Assembly (NCBI GenBank): GCA_030639305.1
Contig: DAOWCY010000146.1
Location: 1 to 18,210 of the forward strand
DNA length: 18,210 nt
Source of the DNA: JAGLQA01 sp023135565
Lineage (GTDB): Bacteria > Acidobacteriota > Aminicenantia > UBA2199
Direction of reading: 5' to 3'
The position numbers and the translations under genes were made by a program. Numbering within the stretch: position 1 is the stretch's first letter; each line of letters starts with the position of its first letter. The notes under the pieces are model-generated. The model saw nothing but the letters and a program-made list of their open reading frames with translations. It was not told the DNA's origin and searched no databases. Shown one piece after another: positions 1 through 7,366 of this stretch.

Positions 1-136
1 AAACAAAAGTTTTGTTCAAACTTTTTCAAAAGTTTGGCCCCCGGCAGGGACCTGCCGCGCAGCGGCTTAACGCCACCCCACGCGCGTGGGGCCGCCGGAG
101 GCAAGCTTGTTTTAGGTTTTTTCCGGAACTGAATAG
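1..136 (-). repeat. MITE-like element, copy 1, cut by the window edge
   Basis: Read on the minus strand this begins with the terminal sequence CTATTCAGTT (136 to 127), followed by CCGGAAAAAACCTAAAACA and then the GCCTCCGGCGG palindromic unit. It matches the elements at 10316-10467 and 13974-14162. Inside the unit lies extra sequence with a perfect hairpin, CCCCAC (76-81) pairing with GTGGGG (86-91). The second terminal repeat would lie outside the window. No protein is encoded, so it would be moved in trans, if it still moves. Confidence 0.75.
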
Positions 137-140
137 TTTC

Positions 141-195
141 ACTTTGACGCCCGGCCAGGGCCGCGTCAAAGTTTAAAAATCCGAAATTCGGATTT
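141..195 (-). terminator. Two tandem hairpins downstream of the ParE/RHH operon
   Basis: Two inverted repeats lie side by side: ACTTTGACGC (141-150) with GCGTCAAAGT (163-172), and AAATCCG (177-183) with CGGATTT (189-195). On the minus strand, 84 bases past the toxin stop, the second stem ends in a short T run, so it could terminate the toxin-antitoxin transcript. The T run is short, and the hairpins could equally belong to the neighbouring repeat. Bases 196-278 hold nothing else I recognise. Confidence 0.35.
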
Positions 196-278
196 CGTGT
201 GCTTCGTGTCTCTGCTGATTTTCTAAAATTTCCACAAACCCACGCACCGGCCCTGGCGGGCTCAGGATTCCTGCAACG

Positions 279-563
279 CTAAAACCTTACAGGCCATTTC
301 CTGGAACCGTGAAGAATCCTCAAAATTTCCAGGCTGTTTTTTTTTACCCTATATGCCGCAATGTAAGGGGTTTTAGTAATGACAAGTTCACGGGTGCCAT
401 ACACCCGTCCGGGACGTCCCATGCCCGGATGATCCTGCAAAAATTCCACATAAGCGGCGATCTTCTCAACCTGTTTCCCGGCTGCGATAGGGTTTTCCGC
501 CGCAGTGTATTCATATATATCTTCCAGGTCTTTTACTGCTCTTTGGAGCCAGCGTATTCTCAC
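279..563 (-). CDS. RelE/ParE-family type II toxin
   Basis: This 94-residue protein has the size and pattern of the ParE/RelE fold. An N-terminal helix carries W5, A9, D12-L13 and I16 (W..A..DL..I). NP at 24-25 starts the second helix, a conserved HPGMGRPGR lies at 45-53, and GTRELVI (57-63) is followed by YRV and by the core strand and tail EILRILHGSRKWP (79-91). Family members bind DNA gyrase (ParE) or cleave ribosome-bound mRNA (RelE); the sequence does not decide which. The start is GTG at 563. It overlaps the antitoxin stop as GTGA, so translation is probably coupled and the antitoxin is made first. The complete length and intact core suggest a functional toxin. Confidence 0.88.
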   Translation of the reverse strand: MRIRWLQRAVKDLEDIYEYTAAENPIAAGKQVEKIAAYVEFLQDHPGMGRPGRVYGTRELVITKTPYIAAYRVKKNSLEILRILHGSRKWPVRF

Positions 564-808
564 TTTTTCACCATCTTTTGTACCCTGGCGAGGACCTCCT
601 CATGATCGAGAAACTTTGCTCCCGGCGAATCGGCTTCTTTCACCGCTTCCCGGATAGCAAGGATTTGCCATTCCTGTAAATCTAAATATTCTTCGATCGC
701 CTTAGCTGCGAGATAACCCCTGGAACGGTCCGTTGCTTTTGCCAGGTTATCCAACCGTTCTTTGGCTTCAACGGGCAGCCTGATACTCATTGTGGTTGTT
801 TGCGGCAT
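560..808 (-). CDS. Ribbon-helix-helix (CopG-type) antitoxin
   Basis: This 82-residue antitoxin has an N-terminal ribbon-helix-helix: the DNA-contacting strand TTMSIRLP (5-12) is followed by helices over about 13-42. The C-terminal part (45-80, WQILAIREAVKEAD) should wrap the toxin. I chose the ATG at 808 because AGGAGG (821-816) lies seven bases upstream. The longer open frame to 1036 only reads repeat DNA. Its stop overlaps the GTG of the ParE toxin. Such antitoxins usually autorepress, and the promoter at 828-855 is close enough for this, although I found no clear operator palindrome. It is a paralogue of the orphan antitoxin at 11663-11893, sharing LAKAT, RS.YLA and EWQI.AIRE. Confidence 0.9.
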   Translation of the reverse strand: MPQTTTMSIRLPVEAKERLDNLAKATDRSRGYLAAKAIEEYLDLQEWQILAIREAVKEADSPGAKFLDHEEVLARVQKMVKK

Positions 809-827
809 TTTATAACCTCCTGTGTAC

Positions 828-855
828 ATTATAGCACAAAAAATATATTTTTCAA
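828..855 (-). promoter_or_regulatory. Promoter of the RHH/ParE operon
   Basis: On the minus strand, TTGAAA (855-850) is separated by 16 bp from TATAAT (833-828). The -10 box is preceded by TGC, giving an extended -10. Transcription should begin near 821, about at the AGGAGG, so the leader would be only some 13 bases long. Confidence 0.65.
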
Positions 856-968
856 CCTCACAAAAATATACTCGGTGTGTTGGAATGTTGGAAATGTTGC
901 AATGCAAGACTTGACCCCCCTGGTTCTTAATATCATTTCGAGTCGTATTGAGGGGATTTTGGGTGCGC

Positions 969-1175
969 GCTGCAGCGAACCCCGCCGGAAATTTGGGAAG
1001 CGGATTGTTGCCTCCGGCGGCCCTGCCGGGGGCCAAACTTTTGTAAAAGTTTAATCAAAACTTTTAATTATTTAGAATCAAAGGCGCTCACACGCTGCTT
1101 CTTGCGGCACAGCCGCTTATAGGCTCCCCGTGCCACGGGGCTGCAGCGAACCCCGCCGGAAATTCCGGGAAGCGG
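969..1175 (+). repeat. Palindromic repeat cluster flanked by a direct repeat
   Basis: Three components are visible. A direct repeat of about 35 bp (core TGCAGCGAACCCCGCCGGAA) occurs at 969-1003 and 1140-1175 with one small indel. Between them is the GCCTCCGGCGG unit at 1010-1070, with an AAACTTTT/AAAAGTTT stem. Next comes the CGCTCACACGCTGC unit (1077-1140), which ends in the hairpin CCCCGT/ACGGGG (1126-1131, 1135-1140). The same two units in the same order occur at 3899-4027. No gene is present here. Confidence 0.75.
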
Positions 1176-1386
1176 CCTTTAGGCTGGCGTACAGGTTAAC
1201 ATGTAACAGGTTGACCGAGAATGCAAAATTTTATGTTTTTTAGAAGACAAAAAGCGCTGATAACGATACCTGTAGGGGCCGCACATGTGCGTCCCGATAG
1301 TTCTCGGACACCCTGGCAAGACCTGATCCCCACAATTCTAATATTTACACAGAATATTTTACACTCCCGAAAATTGGAAAAAAATG
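1176..1386. other. Non-coding stretch between repeats and HEPN promoter
   Basis: I see no gene here. The only structure is a perfect 12-bp palindrome, CGCACATGTGCG (1280-1291), inside GGGGCCGCACATGTGCGTCCC-like sequence, which resembles short hairpin repeats found in many environmental bacterial genomes. The rest is A+T-rich and leads into the promoter of the HEPN gene. Confidence 0.4.
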
Positions 1387-1415
1387 TTGACTTTTAGTTT
1401 AGAATTCTATATAAA
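1387..1415 (+). promoter_or_regulatory. Promoter of the HEPN/MNT operon, predicted leaderless
   Basis: TTGACT (1387-1392) is followed by a 17-bp spacer and TATAAA (1410-1415). Only six bases separate the -10 box from the ATG at 1422, and there is no Shine-Dalgarno. Transcription should start at or next to the start codon. The same spacing is seen at 12747-12775 and 15303-15331. Confidence 0.65.
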
Positions 1416-1421
1416 TACTCT

Positions 1422-1823
1422 ATGGAAGATTCACTAAGAGACAAGCGTGTTAAACATTGGTTGGCGCAAGGTAAGGAAGATATTGAAACGGCTGATATTA
1501 TGTTTCGTTCAAAAAGATGGAAATACACAATATTTATGTGCCGGCAGAGTGTTGAAAAATATCTAAAGGCAATATTCTTGAAAAATAAAGGAGAATTTCC
1601 ACCGCGTATCCATAATTTATTTCGATTGGCTGAAAAGATCGACAAAACACTCTTCCCGGACGGTTATCTTGAATTCTTATCTGAGCTTTCACTCTATTAT
1701 ATTCAATCCAGGTATCCTGAAGACATCGATAAAATGGCTGAGATTAACAACAAAAAACGTGCCGAAGAGATTTTAAATGAAACAAAGGAAGTGATTAAAT
1801 GGTTGAAGAAAACGCTGTTATAG
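1422..1823 (+). CDS. HEPN-domain protein of a HEPN/MNT pair
   Basis: This 133-residue, all-helical protein has the HEPN layout. Helix 1 (about 10-30) is LAQGKEDIETADIMF. Helix 2 has CRQSVEKYLKAIFL (40-53). A PPRIHNL loop (60-66) and a helix ending in QSRYPEDI (95-102) follow. HEPN proteins paired with minimal nucleotidyltransferases (MNT) often act as toxins inhibited by the MNT partner. The catalytic R-x4-6-H motif of RNase-type HEPN toxins is not evident, since SRYPED has no histidine after the arginine. RNase activity is therefore uncertain. The start is the first ATG after the promoter, with no ribosome binding site (likely leaderless). The gene overlaps the MNT gene by 25 bases. Confidence 0.85.
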   Translation: MEDSLRDKRVKHWLAQGKEDIETADIMFRSKRWKYTIFMCRQSVEKYLKAIFLKNKGEFPPRIHNLFRLAEKIDKTLFPDGYLEFLSELSLYYIQSRYPEDIDKMAEINNKKRAEEILNETKEVIKWLKKTLL

Positions 1824-2098
1824 AAAAGGTTATCGCTTATTTAAAGAAACGAGTGGATATTTCGGATATCTTTCTATTCGGTTCTATTACTACCGGGAAC
1901 TTTACCGAGGACAGCGATATCGATATTGCTTTATATATAAAAAACTATGAGACCTATTCTCTAAAAGATTTTGCCAGGATTCTTTTCCATATCCAGGATC
2001 AATTTTCTTCCCGGATAGAGCTTCATTTTTTCCCGGACAAAGCCGAGCCTTTAACTTTCCCGGATTACATTCGTAATACTGGAAAAAAAGTCGCTTAA
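1799..2098 (+). CDS. Minimal nucleotidyltransferase (MNT) partner of HEPN
   Basis: This 99-residue protein carries the nucleotidyltransferase signature G28-S29-x10-D40-x-D42 (GSITTGNFTEDSDID). A third acidic strand follows at RIELHFF (about 73-79). The metal-binding Asp pair is intact, so it is predicted active. In characterised systems such as MntA/HepT, the MNT protein adds AMP to its HEPN partner and neutralises it. The gene starts inside the HEPN gene with AAGGAAG about seven bases upstream, which indicates coupled translation in the order HEPN, MNT. The second pair at 14335-15038 has the reverse order. Confidence 0.87.
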   Translation: MVEENAVIEKVIAYLKKRVDISDIFLFGSITTGNFTEDSDIDIALYIKNYETYSLKDFARILFHIQDQFSSRIELHFFPDKAEPLTFPDYIRNTGKKVA

Positions 2099-2128
2099 TA
2101 AAGCAGCCCCTTTTCTCCCAAACTGGTC

Positions 2129-2149
2129 GATTCTTGCCTGTCCCCTTTC
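2129..2149 (+). repeat. Short motif shared by the 3' sides of both HEPN/MNT modules
   Basis: Thirty bases after the MNT stop is a stretch with the core TTCTTGCCTGTCCC (2131-2144). The same core lies 17 bases after the stop of the second HEPN/MNT module, on that module's coding strand (14317 to 14304). The match extends to about 20 of 22 positions with one gap. It may be a module boundary or a 3' RNA element. Confidence 0.4.
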
Positions 2150-2166
2150 CGTTTACCGACTTTTTT

Positions 2167-3846
2167 TTATTCACCCCTTTCGCTGCCGATGCAGAAGAGA
2201 TGCTTCTCCGCCCGAATATAAATACGGCCATTAGAAAAGGCGGGAATCGTTACGGCTTTCTCTCCTAATTCGTTTTTGCCCACCATCTCGAATTCTTTGG
2301 CGGCTTTGAAAATAAACATCACTCCGTTCATGTCCATCAAATACACATTATCGCCAACCAGGATAGGCGACGAATAAAATCCATGATCGAACTCATGTAC
2401 CCAGTACTTTTCACCGCTTTTACCCCTTAAACAGGTCACCGAACCATAACTCGACGCCATGATTACAAACTCTTCCGTGGCGACGGGACTGGCTACTTCG
2501 GAAAGATCGTCGTCATACTCCCAGGCCAAAGCGGCTTTGTCTCCTAACTTAATGGCGGCCAAAATTGCGTTTTCGTTTACTGCGTAAACCATGCCGCCGG
2601 CATAAGCAGGCGATGGGGCCACTTCGCCGAACATGCATTCCACCTGCCATAACTCCTTGCCGGTGCGCGGATCATAAGACATCACAAAAGGATTGCTTGT
2701 GAGTATCACTTCCGCCCGACTGCCGCTGTTCACCACTATAGGCGAAGCCCAGGAAAGTTCCACGTCCCGCGGCGTATCATATAATTGGACGCCTGTGTTC
2801 GCTTGCAAACCGATCAGACGCCCTCCCCGGCTGTGATCGAACTGCACCAGCAGCACATCCCGGTACAACAAAAGAGACGAAGAATGCCCATAATGATTTT
2901 TGGGCAAGCCTAAGTTTTTCGCCCAGACTCGTTTCCCGGCAAAGTCCAAACAGGCAATATCCCCGGTGGCAAAAATAGCAAATACCCGCTTGCCGTCCGT
3001 GGTCATGGTGGGGGCGGCATAACCTGTGTCGTCCGAGGTTTTCGGCTTTTTTGCAGGGGTCCCGGGGACGTCGTTCAATGCGGTCTGCCAGAGAGCCTGC
3101 CCCGAAGCGGCGTCGAAACAATACACTACCTGGGTCTTCTTATCGGCGCCGGAAAGAAAAAGCCTGTCCGCCCATAAAATAGGCGAATTAAAACCGGGCA
3201 GCGGGTTGGGGATTTTCCAGGCTATGTTTTTCCCCGATTTGCCGTCCCATTCTGTGGGCACCCCGGTGTGGTAGGAAATACCGTTCCCTTCCGGGCCGCG
3301 AAAAGCAGGCCAGTTTTCCCTTATTTTTTCGATAGTGGGAAAGTCCCCGGCAGTCACTGTTTTTGTTTTTTCCAGGCCGAAATTCTTCATCTCGCTTTCC
3401 GACAATATGCCCAGCACAAAGGCCAGCACAAACAAACCTAACCCGCAAAAAATAATATATCTGCGCGACAATAATTTGTTTTCCCAGGTTTCGTCCGCGG
3501 CGGGGGCATCGCTCAAATCGGGCAGTCGGGATTTTAAGGAACTCATGTATTTTAAACCACTCAGGAAAACCAGCACAAATACGAAAAGCAAAATACTGCC
3601 GGTACGTACCTGCCATTGATAGGTAAAATAGGCTTTGCGGGCCAGTAAATCCAGCGCCCGAATTTCTTCTTTTAATGCCGTATCGCCGGGGCTTTCTTGA
3701 AGCTTTTGCATCAATAAAGAGATGGCTCTGCTGTTCAAAGGGTCGATAGATTTTGTCTGTATAAAATTGATAATCAATAACAGGCTGATGATTATAGCAA
3801 AAATCGCAGCCACAATAGTAATTCTTTTTGTAATTTTGTATAACAT
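2167..3846 (-). CDS. Membrane-anchored PQQ-like beta-propeller protein
   Basis: This 559-residue protein has three predicted membrane helices (about 9-29, 82-100, 129-148). The first two are separated by a hydrophilic segment (about 31-80). A quinoprotein-like propeller starts at ENWPAFRGPEGNGIS (177-191). Blade repeats are visible, such as VYCFDAASGQALW, ACLDFAGKRVW, SYDPRTGKELW and CLRGKSGEKYW. Classic PQQ-dehydrogenase active-site residues cannot be assigned, so a binding or electron-transfer accessory role is as likely as catalysis. I chose the ATG at 3846 (AGGAA ten bases upstream). The 41-codon extension to 3969 merely reads the repeat. It is last in the redox cluster and separated from it by 310 bases of repeats. 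Confidence 0.82.
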   Translation of the reverse strand: MLYKITKRITIVAAIFAIIISLLLIINFIQTKSIDPLNSRAISLLMQKLQESPGDTALKEEIRALDLLARKAYFTYQWQVRTGSILLFVFVLVFLSGLKYMSSLKSRLPDLSDAPAADETWENKLLSRRYIIFCGLGLFVLAFVLGILSESEMKNFGLEKTKTVTAGDFPTIEKIRENWPAFRGPEGNGISYHTGVPTEWDGKSGKNIAWKIPNPLPGFNSPILWADRLFLSGADKKTQVVYCFDAASGQALWQTALNDVPGTPAKKPKTSDDTGYAAPTMTTDGKRVFAIFATGDIACLDFAGKRVWAKNLGLPKNHYGHSSSLLLYRDVLLVQFDHSRGGRLIGLQANTGVQLYDTPRDVELSWASPIVVNSGSRAEVILTSNPFVMSYDPRTGKELWQVECMFGEVAPSPAYAGGMVYAVNENAILAAIKLGDKAALAWEYDDDLSEVASPVATEEFVIMASSYGSVTCLRGKSGEKYWVHEFDHGFYSSPILVGDNVYLMDMNGVMFIFKAAKEFEMVGKNELGEKAVTIPAFSNGRIYIRAEKHLFCIGSERGE

Positions 3847-3898
3847 TTTATTGAATTCCTTTTTTTGCCTCCGTAGATTTAGAAGCAAAAGCGTTCTT

Positions 3899-4153
3899 GC
3901 CTCCGGCGGCCCTGCCGGGGGCCAAACTTTTGAAAAAGTTTGATCAAAACTTTTAATAATTAAAATCAAAAGCGCTCACACGCTGCCTCTGCCGCGCAGC
4001 AGCTTATTGGCCCCCCGCGCCGCGGGGCTTTTGATGAGTGAACGTTTGCACCATTTTACCCGGTGTCCGGGAATTTGCTGAGACGTTGAGCTAAATAGAA
4101 GTTTTTGGAAGTCCAGAAACCTTTTTTCAAAAAGGTTTTTGGCCGCCGGAGGC
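3899..4153 (+). repeat. Composite palindromic repeat with 13-bp inverted ends
   Basis: This fills most of the 310-base gap between the propeller and NapH-like genes. It begins GCCTCCGGCGGCC (3899-3911) and ends with the exact inverse, GGCCGCCGGAGGC (4141-4153). Inside are, in order, the AAACTTTT/AAAAGTTT unit (to about 3958), the CGCTCACACGCTGC unit with hairpin CCCCGC/GCGGGG (4013-4018, 4022-4027) followed by TTTT, about 70 bases of unrelated sequence, and the 56-bp unit 4098-4153 with an AACCTTTTT/AAAAAGGTT stem. That last unit is identical to 16441-16496 inside a gene. The C-rich hairpin with its T run could also terminate plus-strand transcription. Confidence 0.8.
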
Positions 4154-4156
4154 GAA

Positions 4157-5599
4157 TCAACTATCTATTTCGTTCGGGGTTAGCCCTAAGCGCACCTGCT
4201 CATAAGGGCAGTAAATAAAACAGCGCCCGCAGCTCAAACAAGTCCCGGTATCCACTTCATATTCAACCTGTTTTCTACGAATGGAAAGACCGATTAGTTT
4301 TAAACAAAAAACCAAACCTAAAAATCCCCCCAATAACCAGCCGCCGATTTTGAATTTCTTTTGAATAGCGGCGGCTTCGGAAAACAACACCTCAGCAGGT
4401 TTGCCCGCGGCCCGGAAAGCCCGCGTTTGTTCTGTGGTCTCCTTCCGCTGGCCGGAATTCTCTAAAAGAATCTCCTCTGCTAACGCCACTGTACTATGCT
4501 GCCGCGAAAGAGGCGTATATAACCGGGAGAAAACCCAGCCGCTGCCGGTTACGATTGCCGGCAGCAAAAGAAACAAAATGATCAATCGTTTAGTTTCGGT
4601 TTCTTTTTTTTCCGCGGACAGCGCTGTATCGCCGGGTTTTTTGATGGCCCCGAAAGGACAGGACTCTTCGCATAAGCGGCAGTTATTGCATTCGTTGGGG
4701 GTTATTTTTACATGTTTGGTAGAAAGGCGCGACAGCCAATCCAACAATACGCCGTAAGGACAGAAAAACCGGCAGTAAGGCCGGGCAATCACCGTGCCCA
4801 GTATCAAAAAAGAGATCCCCAGGACAACCATATTAAAACCGGCCCCGAAACGGAACACCCCGACGAAGGGGTCGTATTGACAGATAATAAACCCGGTGCC
4901 CGTGGCGGCAAACAAAACCGCCAGACCAAGATAAAGATAGGGGATCAAACCCAACACATGAGCCAGCCACTGCGGTACTTTTGCCGGTTTTAGCACTACT
5001 GCATCTTGAATGGCTCCCAAAGGACAAACTGCCGCGCAAAAAGTGCGTCCGAAAAATAAAGTAAAAATAAGCGGCAGGATAAAAAAAGCAAGCACAGTTA
5101 TAGGAATAACATAATGCGGATTAAACAGCGCATAAAAAACATTTTGAATGGCTCCTATCGAGCAGACGCAGCCTTTCCTGTAAAAACCGAAATAGACCAG
5201 GCTAAAAATCATCAACCAAAAAATCTTCCGCCGTGAACGCAGTTTGAGGGCAAAAAAGGAGGCCAGTGAAAGAGCCGCCAGCAGCACAAACACATCCACA
5301 TACTCTAAAGTTTGCGCTCGTGGTGCAGGGGTTTTTAGTTGCGGTCGGACATATTCGGTTTGGAAATCGGGTTTTGGAAACCGTTCCTCCACCTGGGCAA
5401 AGCCGATACAGGATAATAAAAGTAAAAGAAGGGCAGCAAAAACCCACACACGTGGACGTGTATTAAATCGCTTCGCAGCACCGGAAGGCGTATGGTTACC
5501 GGTTAAACAAAAGTTTTGCGGGGGTGCAGGGGGCAGTTTTTCAAAAGAGCCCCCTGCCCGCCGGAGGCAAAATATTTTTAAAATATTAAAGAATCTCAT
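4157..5599 (-). CDS. NapH/CcoG-like membrane 4Fe-4S electron-transfer protein
   Basis: This 480-residue polytopic membrane protein has a hydrophobic N-terminal segment (51-68) and further helices at about 102-120, 126-140, 163-183, 215-235, 253-272, 338-355 and 417-436. Cys motifs are RKGCVCSIGA (141-150), GRTFCAAVCPLGA (184-196) and RPYCRFFCPYG (273-283). Two ferredoxin clusters follow, C304-C307-C310-C314 and C454-C457-C460-C464, each ending in Pro. The paired CxxxCP motifs are typical of NapH, NosR C-terminal and CcoG-type quinol-to-periplasm electron proteins. The ATG at 5599 overlaps the ferredoxin stop by 14 bases, implying coupling. Residues of about 11-32 are encoded by a palindromic repeat, an unusual in-frame N-terminal insertion. 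A later GTG (V51) has no ribosome binding site. Confidence 0.85.
   Translation of the reverse strand: MRFFNILKIFCLRRAGGSFEKLPPAPPQNFCLTGNHTPSGAAKRFNTRPRVWVFAALLLLLLSCIGFAQVEERFPKPDFQTEYVRPQLKTPAPRAQTLEYVDVFVLLAALSLASFFALKLRSRRKIFWLMIFSLVYFGFYRKGCVCSIGAIQNVFYALFNPHYVIPITVLAFFILPLIFTLFFGRTFCAAVCPLGAIQDAVVLKPAKVPQWLAHVLGLIPYLYLGLAVLFAATGTGFIICQYDPFVGVFRFGAGFNMVVLGISFLILGTVIARPYCRFFCPYGVLLDWLSRLSTKHVKITPNECNNCRLCEESCPFGAIKKPGDTALSAEKKETETKRLIILFLLLPAIVTGSGWVFSRLYTPLSRQHSTVALAEEILLENSGQRKETTEQTRAFRAAGKPAEVLFSEAAAIQKKFKIGGWLLGGFLGLVFCLKLIGLSIRRKQVEYEVDTGTCLSCGRCFIYCPYEQVRLGLTPNEIDS
5504..5568 (-). repeat. Palindromic repeat inside the NapH-like coding region
   Basis: On the minus strand it begins GCCTCCGGCGGGCAGGGGG and ends CAAAACTTTTGTTTA. 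The stem is GCAGGGGGC (5526-5534) with GCCCCCTGC (5549-5557). It lies in frame in the gene and encodes roughly CLRRAGGSFEKLPPAPPQNF, just ahead of the first hydrophobic segment. Its closest relative is 7243-7310, in the opposite orientation in the NHL gene. Confidence 0.85.
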
Positions 5600-6173
5600 G
5601 TTTTTTGCTCTCGTCGCCTCTGAGAATATAAGGCATATTTGCCGGTACGCGCCTGAAAGCCTGCGAAGGACACAAGCCGGCAATCGAACACTCATTACAA
5701 TTCTTGCACAGATCATGGTTTACCTGCAAATATAATGAACCGTTGCCGAAAGAATCACATCCTTTGACACACTTACCGCAGCCGATGCACAGGGTTTCGT
5801 CGATTTTGTATTCGAAATAAGGCACTTCCACGAAAGTACGCTTTATCGCCCCCGTAGGACAGAGTTGATTCTCCGCCCCAGTGTCTCTTGATTTCGCCCC
5901 AGGCTGCAAATATCCGCTGCACAAATCACAATAACCGCACATGGAATATGAATGAACCGCTTTAACGGCTGACTGCGGCAAAACACAATTCAAAGAACAT
6001 TTCTCACACTGCACACAGATATTGGGATCCAACTGCCAGACCATCTCCTTCGAAGACGACCTGCCAATCAAAATCCCGGCAATTCCACCGATCGTAACAC
6101 TCGCCGCCGTGTGCAAAAACGAACGAATGAAACTGCGCCTGCTTTGCGGGTTTCCAGGTTTATTGTCAGACAT
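5586..6173 (-). CDS. Tat-exported polyferredoxin with four 4Fe-4S motifs
   Basis: This 195-residue protein starts with a twin-arginine signal or anchor: SRRSFIR (11-17), then a hydrophobic stretch to about 37. Sixteen cysteines form four groups: C53/56/59/63, C79/82/85 with C105-P, C129/132/135/139 and C156/159/162 with C168-P. This matches exported NapG/MauM-type ferredoxins that pass electrons between a NapH-like membrane partner and a periplasmic acceptor, and that partner is encoded next. AAGGAG lies six bases before the ATG at 6173. It is 11 bases after the NHL stop and overlaps the next gene by 14 bases. The second cluster has a long gap before its last Cys, so cluster assignment is tentative. 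Confidence 0.87.
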   Translation of the reverse strand: MSDNKPGNPQSRRSFIRSFLHTAASVTIGGIAGILIGRSSSKEMVWQLDPNICVQCEKCSLNCVLPQSAVKAVHSYSMCGYCDLCSGYLQPGAKSRDTGAENQLCPTGAIKRTFVEVPYFEYKIDETLCIGCGKCVKGCDSFGNGSLYLQVNHDLCKNCNECSIAGLCPSQAFRRVPANMPYILRGDESKKHEIL

Positions 6174-6184
6174 GGTTAACTCCT

Positions 6185-7360
6185 TTATATCTTTACCTCC
6201 GGTGGGTCAGAACCTTTTTGAAAAAAGGTTCCGACACCTCCAAAAACTTCTATTAAGCCGCTTCGCGGCAAAAGTTTGTTTTTCCTGAATATGCGTACTG
6301 TTTTTTTTGCCGGGTCCAATACATAAATCCGACCGGCTGAATCTACCGCTAAGTCCAATCCCACAACCCCTTCAACAAATCGATCCGGCCCGGCCACCAA
6401 CGATACAAACTCACCTAACCGGTTGTATACTTTTACCCGGGCGATGCCTTTTTCGCCGGTCACAAACGAACCGTCCTCCAGTATAGCGATGTGCGTGGGA
6501 TTACAACAGCCGCAAAATCCCGCTGCCGCGAGCGAAGATTTTCCCCAAGAAGCCCTGAAATCACCCGCTTCCGTGTAATTTTCCAACGAATGATGACCGG
6601 GATTGACTACCCACAAAAATCCGTCAGGATCCACTGCCGTATCAAAATAAGGACTGGGAATCACAAATCCGGGGATGTCTTTAGCTTCATTTTTCTCACC
6701 GATCCTGCCCTGTAACTTCCCCGATTTGTCGAACCTCAAAACAACCCGGCTGCCCGCGTCAGCGACAAAAACACTCTGCCGCGAAATCGCAATAGAGGTG
6801 ATAATAGCGTCTTCTCCTAAAGATTCCCAGCGCGCTTTCGCAGCACCTGAGCCATCGTAAACTTCGATACGGTCTTTTTTGCCGAGATACACATCCCCGT
6901 TCCTGTCTACCGCAAGACAATAAACAGTCCCCGCGGTTTTTATTGTAGAAAGAAAACCGCCCTTCTTATCGAAAATCAGCACCGAATTATCCCCGGATAC
7001 ATACAACCTGTCCTCCGGCCCTACGGCAATGCCGTAAACTTTCGGTAAATTAATTTTTACTTGCTTAACCTCGTCATAATGAAGCATAGCAGCGCCGCTT
7101 TTTTTGAAATATTCTATGTTGTACTCGAAAGGATTTTCCCCGTTTTTTTTCGAGTTCTCCAATATCGCCCGCCCGCCGAAATAAAAAATACCGGCCAGCG
7201 AAACAACGATAATAATAATGGTTAATAAACGGTCGTTTTTTTGCCTTCGGCGACCAGGGGGCGCTTTTTGAGAAAACTGCCCCCTGGACCCCCGCAAAAA
7301 CTTTTGTTTAGTTTGATTTGTTTTCGTTTTCTTTTTTAGTAAAGCCAAATCATACCTCAC
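6185..7360 (-). CDS. Membrane-anchored NHL-like beta-propeller protein
   Basis: This protein of up to 391 residues has one membrane helix (about 45-62) followed by a periplasmic NHL/SMP-30-type propeller. Repeats include IAVGPEDRLYVSGDNSVLIFDKKG, AVDRNGDVYLGKKDRIEVYD, VADAGSRVVLRFDKSGKLQG and AVDSAGRIYVLDPAKKTVRIF (each only partly quoted here). CGCC at about 268-271 might bind a cofactor. Both ends are repeat-encoded: residues of about 17-40 come from 7243-7310 and about 370-389 from 6195-6250. The GTG at 7360 starts six bases after the upstream stop but has a poor ribosome site. A TTG at 7348 with TGAGG six bases ahead is an alternative. It probably scaffolds the ferredoxin chain; no substrate is evident. 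Confidence 0.78.
   Translation of the reverse strand: MRYDLALLKKKTKTNQTKQKFLRGSRGQFSQKAPPGRRRQKNDRLLTIIIIVVSLAGIFYFGGRAILENSKKNGENPFEYNIEYFKKSGAAMLHYDEVKQVKINLPKVYGIAVGPEDRLYVSGDNSVLIFDKKGGFLSTIKTAGTVYCLAVDRNGDVYLGKKDRIEVYDGSGAAKARWESLGEDAIITSIAISRQSVFVADAGSRVVLRFDKSGKLQGRIGEKNEAKDIPGFVIPSPYFDTAVDPDGFLWVVNPGHHSLENYTEAGDFRASWGKSSLAAAGFCGCCNPTHIAILEDGSFVTGEKGIARVKVYNRLGEFVSLVAGPDRFVEGVVGLDLAVDSAGRIYVLDPAKKTVRIFRKNKLLPRSGLIEVFGGVGTFFQKGSDPPEVKI
6195..6250 (-). repeat. Palindromic repeat encoding the C-terminus of the NHL protein
   Basis: This is a diverged, inverted copy of the 56-bp unit at 4098-4153. Its stem GAACCTTTTT/AAAAGGTTC (about 6209-6230) keeps pairing at the outer position, where the other copies have A-T. 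It supplies the last roughly 20 codons before the stop, so the native end of the protein was probably replaced or extended. Confidence 0.75.
7243..7310 (+). repeat. Palindromic repeat inside the NHL coding region
   Basis: It reads GCCTTCGGCGACCAGGGGG through to CCCGCAAAAACTTTTGTTTA. The stem is CCAGGGGGC (7254-7262) with GCCCCCTGG (7279-7287). Compared with 5504-5568 the outer pair is switched from G-C to C-G. It lies antisense to the gene yet has no stop in the gene's frame, and it encodes a basic stretch just before the membrane helix. Confidence 0.82.
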
Positions 7361-7366
7361 ACATCA

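Noticed and set aside
809..1036. Longer N-terminal extension of the RHH antitoxin frame
   Set aside because: It reads repeat DNA, lies upstream of the promoter, and the ATG at 808 has AGGAGG at the right distance.
3847..3969. Longer start for the third propeller gene
   Set aside because: The added 41 codons are a translation of the palindromic repeat; the ATG at 3846 leads straight into a membrane helix and has a ribosome site.
5202..5735. Plus-strand frames opposite the NapH-like gene
   Set aside because: They are antisense shadows; the minus-strand product has membrane helices and conserved Cys motifs.
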